Assembly (NCBI GenBank): GCA_002633005.1
Contig: NMRA01000043.1
Span: forward strand, 1,264,949 to 1,328,948
Direction: 5' to 3'
Source: Phoronis australis
Lineage: Eukaryota; Phoronida; Phoronidae
DNA length: 64,000 nucleotides
Both the position numbers and the translations under genes were made by a program. Below, piece after piece: positions 1 through 12,000 of the stretch; position 1 is the first letter of the stretch; every line of letters starts with the position of its first letter. The notes beneath the pieces were generated by a model. The model was not told the DNA's origin. It saw nothing but the letters and a program-made list of their open reading frames with translations, and did no database searches.

Positions 1-1
1 T

Positions 2-3000
2 AATGTGACTGATATTGTCAGCTCCATGGACCAGCAGGGCAAGAGGACTATATTTGTACTCACTAAAGTGGATCTGGCTGAGAAAACACTGTGCAATCCT
101 GACAGAGTAAGAGTTGTACAATCATCAGTTTTCATGATCACGCGTGTCTCACTGCTTGTAAATCCGTCTGTTTTCGGTCCACATTTAACATAAAATTTGT
201 TGAAAAGAGCTTTGCTAAGCAGTGTAAAGCTGTTGATGTATTCTGCTGTGCTGTTACAATCACGCACATGTAGTGGTTCCAAGCAGGCGAGAAATAATGC
301 ATAATCTTGTTATTCCATGATGGAGTTGGCTTTGTGGTGTAAATAGCCTTTCTCATACTATGGTCTGATATTCAACACCTGGCCGTTGTAGATCAAACAG
401 ATTCTGGAAGGTCGACTGTTTCCCATGAAGGCCCTGGGATACTTCGCTGTGGTTACCGGCCGTGGTAACACTAACGACAGTATACAGAGTATCAAGGAGT
501 ATGAAGAAATGTTCTTCAGGGAGTCACAGTTCTTCAAGTGAGTATTCTCGACTGCTTAACAGTCCTGTTATTAAGTCTAGCTGATTATACCAGGGAGTCA
601 CAGCTCTCTAAGTGAGTAGTCAATACATGCAGTGCACTTGCTCTCAACTTGTTCATTGTCTAGGTTAGAGAGGATTTCTGTATCATTCTATAACATGGCG
701 TTGTAGTCATTTAGAGATGAGGAAAATGGTTTTAAAAATAAGAATTGAACACCATGGTGTAAGTCACACCATACCATGTCCACAATTCTTGCCTTGATTT
801 AAAACTACCAGATCCGTTTCTAAATATTATTGTTATTCTTTCTCAACAGGACAATGTCCTTACACTAACTCATTAATAACTTTTATCCTTTCCTTAAGGG
901 ACGGAGTCCTTAAACCAACTCAGATGACAACACAAAATCTCAGCATGGCTGTCTCCGACCGATTCTGGAAAATGGTGCGTGAGTCTGTTGAACAACAAGC
1001 CGATGCATTTAAAGGTGAGTTTCATGACATATGTTGCTGAGTTAAGTGTATGTTATAAATGTAAATTGCTGAGTTAAAGGGATGTTGCCGAGTTATTAAG
1101 TGAATATTGCTGAGTCACATGTAATGTTGCTAGGTTACATGTATGTTGCTAGGTTACATGTATGTCATCACGTTTCATGTATGTTGCTGAGTTCTCTGTT
1201 GTTATTCTTTGTGACTGTGCACTTTAGTGCAAAAATGTATTTATAAACTAGGTTACTTACCTTGAGTAATAGTGGTATAATTTTTTCCACTTGTCTGAGT
1301 TAAAAAAGGAAATTTTAATTTTCAAAAATTGTCTTCCTGTGAACACTCACAAAAGGTTTCTTAAATCTTTTGCTTGCTATTTGTAGTAGCAGAATGAGTG
1401 CAAATAAGTCATCCCCTTCTCATAACAAATGGAGCATATTTTAGATTTTATTTTGTATTGTGTGTTGCCTGGGTCAGAAAGTGTGAACATGGTGGTTGCT
1501 AGGTAACATAATACACTCTGACTGTAACATTTTATTTTGTCAGTGAACTTGTTTTCAACTACACAATCATGTGCACTGTGTTACTTTCACTGTGAAAATA
1601 TCTCATTCTGTTTATTCTAGCAACGAGGTTCAACTTGGAAACGGAATGGAAGAACACATACCCTACCCAGAGAGAGCTTGACAGGGTATGATATGGCCAC
1701 TCATTATTCATTCTAGTACCTAGTGTTTACAGTTTGTGGTTAATACTGTTCTGAAGTTAGTTGCTAATCGTCATGCCAACTTGACTCTTCTGATGAATGT
1801 CCTGGGCAGAATGCACTTTGTTTAGCTATGGATTGTGCAAAATGTCTTGCAATCTTGTAAGCATGCTTTGTCATTTGGAACTGCAAACGTTTGGTCTTCA
1901 TTCTTTGTCCTATCTTATACCAGCTTGTACTTATACTACCTTTCTCATACTTATGTAGGTCGCATGTCATGTGTAGGTGGCATGTCATATGTAGGTCGCA
2001 TGTCATATGTAGGTCCCTTGTCATATGTAGGTCGCATGTCATATGTAGGTTGCTTGTCGTATGTAGGTCGCATGTCATATGTAGGTTGCATGTCATATGT
2101 AGGTCGCATGTCATATGTAGGTCGCATGTCATATGTAGGTCGCATGTCATATGTNGAGGACTATATTTGTACTCACTAAAGTGGATCTGGCTGAGAAAAC
2201 ACTGTGCAATCCTGACAGAGTAAGAGTTGTACAATCATCAGTTTTCATGATCACGCATGTCTCACTGCTTATAAATCCGTCTGTTTTCGGTCCACATTTA
2301 ACATAAAATTTGTTGAAAAGAGCTTTGCTAAGCAGTGTAAAGCTGTTGATGTATTCTGCTGTGCTGTTACAATCACGCACATGTAGTGGTTCCAAGCAGG
2401 TGAGAAATAATGCATAATCTTGTTATTCCATGATGGAGTTGGCTTTGTGGTGTAAATAGCCTTTCTCATACTATGGTCTGATATTCAACACCTGGCCGTT
2501 GTAGATCAAACAGATTCTGGAAGGTCGACTTTTTCCCATGAAGGCCCTGGGATACTTCGCCGTGGTTACCGGCCGTGGTAACACTAACGACAGTATACAG
2601 AGTATCAAGGAGTATGAAGAAATGTTCTTCAGGGAGTCACAGTTTTTCAAGTGAGTATTCACGACTGCTAAACAGTCCTGCTATTAGGTCTAGCTGATTA
2701 TACCAGGGAGTCACAGCTTTCTAAGTGAGTAGTCAATACATGTAGTGCTCTTGCTCTCACCTTGTTCGTTGTCTAGGTTAGAGAGGATCTCTGTATCATG
2801 GCTATGTAGTCATTTAGAGATGAGGAAAAATGGTTTTAAAAATAAGAAGTGAACACCATGATGTTAATCCATAACATGTCCATAAAATAATTCTTGCCTT
2901 GATTTAAAACTACCAGATCTGTTTCAAAATAGTTATCCTTTCTCAAGAGGACAGTATTCTTACGCCAACTCATTGATAACTTGTATCATTTCCTTAAGGG

Positions 3001-6000
3001 ACGGAGTCCTTAAACCAACTCAGATGACAACACAAAATCTCAGCATGGCTGTCTCCGACCGATTCTGGAAAATGGTGCGTGAGTCTGTTGAACAACAAGC
3101 CGATGCATTTAAAGGTGAGTTACATGACATATGTTGCTGAGTTAAGTGTATGTTATAAATGTAAATTGCTGAGTTAAAGGGATGTTGCCAAGTTATTAAG
3201 TGTATATTGCTGAGTCACATGTAATGTTGCTAGGTTACATGTATGTCATCAAGTTTCATGTATGTTGCTGAGTTCTCTGTTGTTAATCTTCGTGACGGTG
3301 CACTTTAGTGCAAAAACTTATTTATTAACTAGGTTATACTTACCTTGAGTAATAGTGGTATAATTTTTTTCACTTGTTTGAGTTAAAAAAGGAAATTTTA
3401 ATTTTCAAAAATTGTCTTCCTGTGGACACTCACAAAGGGTTTTTAAAATCTTTTGCTTGCTATTTGTAGTAGCAGAATGAGTTTAAATAAGTCATCCCAT
3501 TCTCATAACAAATGGAGCATATTTTAGATTTTATTTTGCATTGTGTGTTGCCTGGGTCAGAAAGTGTGGACATGGTGGTTGCTAGGTAACATAATACACT
3601 TTGATTTTAACACTTTATTTTGTCAGTGAACTTGTTTCCAGCTACACTTGTGCACTGTGTTGCTTTCACAGTGAAAATATCTCATTCTGTTTATTCTAGC
3701 AACGAGGTTCAACTTGGAAACTGAATGGAAGAACACATACCCTACCCAGAGAGAACTTGACAGGGTATGATATGTCCACTCATTATTCATTCTAGTACAA
3801 AGTGTTTACAGTTTGTGGTTAATACTGTTCTGAAGTTGGTTGCTAATCGTCATGCCAACTTGACTCTTCTGATGAATGTCCTTGGCAGAATGCACTTTGT
3901 TTAGCTATGGATTGTGCAAAATGTCTTGCAATCTTGTAAGCATGCTTTGTCATTTGGAACTTCAAATGTTTGGTCTTCATTCTTTGTCCTATCTTATACC
4001 AGCTTGTACTTATACTACCTTTCTCATAATTATGTAGGTCCCATGTCATATGTAGGTCCCATGTCATATGTAGGTCGCATGTCATATGTAGGTCCCATGT
4101 CATATGTAGGTCCTATGTCATATGTTGGCCACATGTCGACTTTGTGTACATATACCACGTCTAAGCAATGCAATATCTCCTTATCTAGGATGAATTGTTT
4201 GAGAAGTGTAGAGGAGAAGTTCTGGATGAGGTCATTAACCTGAGTCAAGTCACACCACAAGAATGGTGAGTTTTATTATCAAAGTTCTGTAAGGTTGTCA
4301 GAGATTCTTTGTAACTGCTTGACCAATAAACATTGACCGTTTGCATGTATTGCATTATGTATTGCAGCACATTTTGTGTCTCAAGAATTTCTATTGTAAT
4401 TCAGCTATCTACAATTCTTTAAGGAATCGTTGGCTTGTCTTGAGAGAGAATGGAATTTGTAGAGAGGGTGTGGGTGAGGTAGGAGAGGAGAGAGAGTTGC
4501 CCCTGTGATTCGGTGTTACCCTTAAGTATAGGATTTGATTAATTATGATGCTTGTACCTTGTTTTAACCACTCCGTTCATTGTTTGTTAGGGAGGAGATA
4601 TTTAACAAAAAACTATGGGAGAAGATGTCTACGTATGTGTTTGAGAGTATCTACTTACCAGCGGCTCAGTCTGATAATGTCGGGTAAGTAATGGGTTTGA
4701 GAGTATATACCTACCAGTTACTCAGTATGGTAATGTCGGTTAAGTATGTGTTTGAGAGTAACTCTCTACTTGCCTGCTGCTCAGCCCGATAATGTTGGGT
4801 ACGTAATGGATTTGAGGGTAGTTACTCAATATGGTGATGTCAGGTAGATATGTGTTTGAGAGTATATACCTACCAGTTAGTCAATGCAGCTGCAATGTTG
4901 GGTAAGTGATACTATGTGTTTGAGAGTAGGTCACTTACTCCCACAAGTCTGTGTGACAAGCTCAAATCAGAGAGAGAGAGAGAGTCATTTTCTCCATAGT
5001 TCATGTGCTCCAACGATGAATGTTTATACGACGCATTCTGTGGATGTATGTTTAATTCAGGTAAAACTGTTTAGTGTAGTCCAGTCCATGTTGTATGTTT
5101 CAAGAACGAAACAACCAGCCTTATTTATTTCATGTTTTTCAGTGTTTTCAATACTCAAGTTGACATAAAGCTAAAGCAATGGGCAGACAAGTTACTACCA
5201 AAAAAGTGTGTTGAGGTATGTGCAACAAGAATTATTCAGTGTGTTGCCGTATGAGAGACAAGAACTATTCAATTTGTTGCCATGTACACTTGGCTTTTAT
5301 TTCTTAAACAAGGCTGAATATCTTTCAAATGTGTTCAGATTAATAGTATTACTAATAATAAATATTTTTAAAGTAAGTTTAAGAAATATCCTCTCATCAA
5401 AATTTCATGGCAAAGTTTTTGTTGTTTTTTGTGATAAATTTTGTTCAATATCTTTCCCTACTTTGTTCATAATTCACTCTTAGCTTGATAGATTTCAACA
5501 AAGATCGCCAATTATGCTGACCAGTTAACTGTTTGCTCAGCCCTTCTGTTCAAATGTAGTAAGACACAAAAGCTAAATGACCCAACAAAATTTTGTAAAC
5601 ATGTTTGACTAATAATTTTGGTGGTGTTCTATTCCTCGTTGTGATCAGGTGGGTGTAGAGACCTTGAAAGAGGAGTTCACAGGCTTCGTGGAGGGATGCA
5701 AGAATAAAAACAACAACGCCAGTGGGGATGACGGTATTTTGGGTGACTTGAAGAAAGCAGTGAAAGATGAGACCTTCAAGGCATTGGAGTGGGACGATAA
5801 GGCTGAGGACAGTTTGGTATGGGCAAAGCTGAAGTATATTAGGTGTTAATTAAGAAATCAAAAATATAATTCTAGAAGAGTCCAAGTAAGTGTGCATTTC
5901 AAAATGCGTTAGACGTTATTAGGATCTGCTTCGAAGAACAGCGAGGACTGACTGTGCTTTCTGTTGTGTTGCATGAGATCATTATTTTAGATGTACAGTT

Positions 6001-9000
6001 GACAAAACGTGACCTGGATTTAGCGTGTTTGATTCTGAATGGACGCAGTAGTCTAAATAATGTTATGACACAATTGTGTCTTGTTCTACTCTCATTACAT
6101 TTAGTAGACTCCAGTCTAAGTGTAGTTATGATACAATCATGTATTATTTCTACACCCAATTACATTGAATAGACTCAGTCGTCTGAACAGTGATGTGTTA
6201 CAATCATGTATTGTTGGCAGCTCTACATCCATTACATTGAGTGGACACAGTAGTCTAGATAGAGTTTTGATACAGTCATGTCGTGTTCTGCATTCCTCAC
6301 CCAGCGCTATATTTTAATATAATCAGTCACCTATTTCTGAGTACTATCTTGTTGTAATACAGCGAGTCATCCAGTTGAACGCCCTTGAGGACAGAGCAGT
6401 GCATGATAAACAGCAGTGGGATAGTGCCATACAGTTCATGGAGAAGTCATTGAGACAGAAACTGGAAACAAGTGAGTAAAATTTCACCTAAGGAAACAAT
6501 GTGGTAGAACTGTGAAATTTTATTCTTCAAATATCGGAACAGGAATAAGTTCTAGGATGACTGTTTTGCAACAGTTTGAATTGTTCGTATTTCATTGACT
6601 TTGTGAGATTTTGGAAAGTTAGTGTAAATATGATAATGTCAAATGTTGCAGCCAGATGCCTTGTTCACAGTAGGCCTAAAAGGTCCTGCAACGAATATTG
6701 TTAATATTAAATAAAACATTCTTTTCTTGTGAGTTATGTGATGGTCTTGCTTTCAGCCAATGGGCTGACAGAAGAGATGTTTGGCCCGGAGACATGGGAT
6801 CAATGGGTTTATTGGAAGAGCAAGACACCTGAACAGAAGTTGAGATGTGCAGCCAGGGTGGAACTGGAGAAACTACTCAAGACTGACCAGGTAAGACACT
6901 GCTTCTGGTGTGACTACCTGACCAGTTCTTCAACTATCATTACCTGATCAGTATGTCGAGTATGACTACCTGACCAGATCTTTAGGTATGGCTATCTGAC
7001 CAGTTCTTTAGGTATGACTGCCTGACCAGTTCTTCAGGTATGACTGCCTGACCAGTTCTTCATATATGGCTATCAGACCAGTTCTTCAGGTATGACTGCT
7101 TGACCAGTTCTACAGGTATGACTGCCTGACCAGTTATTCGGATATGACTACATGTATTGACCAGTTCTTCTTTTTTTTTTAATGCATTTATTTACCCAGA
7201 AAGCATATCATTAATGAATAGTAGATACGGCTGGGGTTGGGTAGCCCCAACTACGTATCTTTACAACTTACTAGAGTATAATACATCATCTTAATTAAAC
7301 AAATAAGTATCTGGAAATTACCCCTAATGATTGGGCGAATAATTAGCCAAGAATAATATGAAAGGGGGGGAAACGGGAAGGGGAAGGAATTTCATACACT
7401 CATTCACACTCACATTCACAGGATTTAATTAAATTAACTTATGTTTACATTTACGTAGGTGCATATTTATGAAAAGGTCAATTTTCTTATAATACAACAG
7501 AAGTGGTTAAAAAAAATAACACCATATATTGTTATTGACTAGTTCTTCAGTTTGTAGTTTTGTGACACTGACATCGCTGAACATATCTCGTGAATTTGAC
7601 TGTAGATTCTTCTAGTAATTTAAATTTTGGACTAAGTTGCCATGGAGACTTTTCTGTAAACAAAACTAAACAGAACAAGGAAATGTATGTTGGAGTCATG
7701 TTGTTTATTTGTTGATAGAATCACAAACCTTACCTGCCTCAAGACGAGATCACAATGGTGAAGAAGAACTTGCAGCAACAGAAGATTAAAGTGGACGATG
7801 CAACGGTAAGAGCAGTAATCTGATTGGTTGGTAATAGCAGTAATCTGATTGGTTGGTTATAACATTGATCTGATTTGTCGGTAGTAGTAGTAGTGAACTG
7901 TTTGCTTAATGATAAAAAGGATTCAATTAAATGGTTTCGTTCAACATGGACTGGTCTTTTTGTTTTGTTGAACCGCTTACAGACAACGGACATTGTTGAT
8001 TAAAACATGATCAATCTCAACAACCTGGTACACGGTTTTGTTACATTCTCAACAGTGATGTATCATCAGAGTTCTTTAGTTAGTTATTCCTGTTCCTCCT
8101 TCAGCGTTGTTACTGTACCTCAGTCTCAAGTCCCTGTTTTTGCTGTATTGTTTTGATTGTTTTTCTTGAATTATTTTGACTAATTAATAGGACCAGTATC
8201 ACGTGACCCTCTTTATGAGCATTGTAGTGTTTTTAAATCCCAAAGCACTTGTGAAAGAAATCAACTTTGACAGCTAAACAGCTTCAGTTTTAAAAGTTTG
8301 TTTTTGTTCTGATTACAGTTGGAGGAGACGTGGCATCAACTATATAGAAAACACTTTTTTGAGAAATCGCTGCAGACGGCCCAGTTGTGTAAGAAGGGGT
8401 TCTTCTACTACCAACAAGGATTTGTGGATTCAGGGGTAATACGTTATACCACCATATGCTTGTGCTCTTCTTTATAAAACGTTAGTCGTATTTATGTAAC
8501 GCATCTCACGCCTTTTTTGTTAGTCGGTGTCCACTCATCTTTCTTATCACTGCCGACATCGTTTTCTGAGTTGCGCTGTTCTTGGATAATACATTTGCAG
8601 TCTATGTATGTATGTACGTTTCGCAATAATTCTAAAAGTAACTGTTTGATTTGAATATTAATTTAATTGACTTGCATCTCATTCCTTGTTGTACTCTCTG
8701 CCAGGCAGTGCCATCTGGTGACGCATCATCAATGGTAAATTTTAATTTCTCATTTGTTTTGGCAAGCAGGGTATAATTTAACTCACTGCCATGTGCGCTT
8801 AGTTAAGTGCTATCTTGAACTAGAAAACCTTCAAAACTGAGAGGGACGCATGATGTACAGTAATGCATAAATTTTGTAAAACTGCTTTCACTTACTTTTT
8901 AACCTCAGTTTTACAAGCTTATAAATTTAGTTACTCCTTATGTACGCTGACATTTTACTTTTTGTTCGTCTGTTGAAAATTTGATATCGCTAAACAGTTA

Positions 9001-12000
9001 GTCCTCAAATATTTTGTCAAATGGGCAATGCTCAAATTTCCAGGGGATATCTTCAGACATTTGATTGACGGTTCACCTTGCTGGCTGCTGGCCACCATTT
9101 GCCATTCTCCAGATGTCTGAGTGGTCATCATTTGCCTGAAGATATCATGGTGACCACCACTTGACACCCTCCAGATGTCTGAGTGGTCATCATTTGCCTG
9201 AAGATATCATGGTGACCACCACTAGACACCCTCCAGGTGTCTGAGTGGTCATCATTTGCCTGAAGATATCATGGTGACCACCACTTGACACCCTCCAGAT
9301 GTCTGAGTGGTCATCATTTGCCTGAAGATATCATGGTGACCACCACTTGCCATTCTCCAGATGTCTGAGTGGTCATCATTTGCCTGAAGATATCATGGTG
9401 ACCACCACTTGACACCCTCCAGGTGTGCGAATGCCGCCTCGTTGCTGCCCATTTTACAAAATTTTTGTGAACTGTACAGATTGCGAACTGGAATTTTTGT
9501 TCATTTTACTCAGAGTGCACTGTCTGGTTGTCCTTGGCAACAAGCACCTGTTGCTTACTCTATTAACTAAACATGAAAAATAACACAAAATTCATTTTCG
9601 GATGTGATGGCTACATAGTAATGGCTTGTGTTCTGTTTGACATTTTACCCTCTACTCAAGAAGTTCTATACTAACATGAGGCATGATATCTTCTACTGCA
9701 GCTGCTAAATGGTGTTTACTAACATGCATAGACATACCAAGAGGGTGGAACATTTGGCATTGTCCCTCAGATTTGGATAAAGTGGTGACATTTTAGTCCC
9801 AATAATGAAATCTTTGGGCAGGTCCATCATTTGCACCCTGTGAAATCCAAATACCTCTGGGCTTTCAAAGTCTGCAGTACTAACATTAACCCTGTCTTAT
9901 TTAAATTCTATGGTACTACCATTAGCAGTGGTTTCTAAACATTATTTAATGATCCAGCAGTTAGATCGTTAATTTATTCATCTTTTGAAAAATCAGCTTA
10001 AAGAAATTTTCTAAGAATTACCACAACGTGCATGCCATCATAATGAAATCATCTATCTATGCTGACAATTCATAATTGGGTATACAGAAATAGCATATAA
10101 ATGGGTTGTGGTCTGTGGATTTTTTGTTTTATGGTTTAAAAGGAAAAAGTCACCTGAGACCAGCCAATGTAGGCCGGGATCCATCGTTTTCTTCCGCAGC
10201 TGCAAACGTGCTATTTGTTCGCCAATGTGAGAAGAGGGAATTACTCACTATTCCAAAACTAGCGCTGTTTAGAATGACCAGGTCCACCGTTAATTAGTGT
10301 CTCTCATGTTTCTCTAGGTGGCAGCATGGGTCATCTGTGGCAGGTAACTCCGTGATAAAACTTTGTTCAACTTTTTATTTCAGATGGAGTGCAATGCGGT
10401 GGTGTTGTTCTTCCGTATTCAAAGAATGCTTCAAATCACCAGTAATGCCCTGAGACAACAAGTGATGAATAATGAAGGTAATTTCAATTTTAAGATGTGG
10501 TTGTCTGCTTATTTTGAGGTAGTCTTCTGTCAAGGTAGTCATTTATATTGAAGTAGTTGTATCTGTACGTAGTTTGGAACTATTCTGTACATGTGACAGT
10601 CTCATAGTTTTTAATGCATGCAACCCAAATCGGAGCTATATGTGATGTTTTAAAATGTTGTTTAAGTGGACATGACCCAGATTAGAGCAAAATATGCCAA
10701 GTTTAAATGAATTCAATGTTTTATTATCAAGTAGATGGGATTCAGATCAGAGCAATTGTTTTTGAAGCCCTATATTCGCTTTCTTCGTCATGAATTTCTC
10801 TGTCCAGACGAAGTTTTAGCTCCTTTGTGCTAGCAGCTATCACTCTCATTTCATCGAGTCTCATTGTCAACATTTGTAAGTGTTTTGTTTGTGGGAATTG
10901 CAGCAAGGAGACTAGAACGTATAATCAAGGAAGTGTTGGATGACGTCGCTGATGACAAACAGAAGTTGAAGGGGCTCCTAAAGGGGAGGAGGGTGGAACT
11001 AGCAGAGGAACTGAGTGAGTACACTTCAGAAAGTAAAAAATTAATGCTCTTCCAGTTAACAACACGTCAGATGAGTACTAATACTTTGGTTTTCTGCCGG
11101 CGACCTCTACAGGATATTCCACTGTTTTCCAGGAATGTTGCCGTCTTACAGCAGAGCACAACCCATGCTTTACTGCTTTGGTGTGCAGCCGGCGCCCTCT
11201 ATTGCATATCCAACTGTAGTCCAGTAATGTTGCAGTCTTAGCGCTGAGTACGACTCGTGTCTTACTACTTTGGTGTGAGTCTGGCGCCCTCTATTGGATA
11301 TTTCACTGTAGTCCAGTAATGTTGCAGTCTTACAGCTGAGTGCAACTCATGCTTTACTACTTTGGTGTGCAGCTGGCGCCCTCTATAGGATATTTCACTG
11401 TAGTCTAGTAATGTCGCAGTCTAACAGCTGAGTGCAACTCATGCTTTACTTCTTTAGTGTGCAGCTGGCGCCCTCTATAGGATGTTGCACTGTAGTCCAG
11501 TAATGTCGCAGACTTACAGTTGAGTGCGACTCGTGCTTTACTACTTTGGTTTGCAGCCGGTGCCCTCTACAGGATATTACTGTAGTCCAGGAATTTTTCA
11601 GTCTTACAGCAGAGTGCCATGCATGTTTCACTAAACATACTGTTTCTTCACACACTTCTCACACACCTTCATAATTTGGTAATAGTTGTGTCCTAGCAAG
11701 CTTCATCTCCAATCCCATGGAGAATTTTTTCTTGCAGACTTTACAATGAAAGACATGTTTGAATATTTACTAATTTTACTAACAGCCTGAGAGGTAATCA
11801 TTTTGTGTCGCCGTGTTCATTTTGTAATTAAAGCAAATATCAAGAATTTAATGTTATATTTTGTTCTGAACATTCGCTTTATTTCTTTGGAACCTTTAAT
11901 TTCAACATCTTAAGGTGATTGTACTTTACAACGTCATTGTTTCGTTACTTACAGAAAGAGTTCGGCAAATTCAAGAGAAACTGGAGGAGTTCATTAGAGC

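Noticed and set aside
1764-2234. Long repetitive reading frames (HMTCDL / MSYVGR) on both strands
   Set aside because: They are translations of an 18-bp minisatellite, which has no stops in several frames; no conserved protein.
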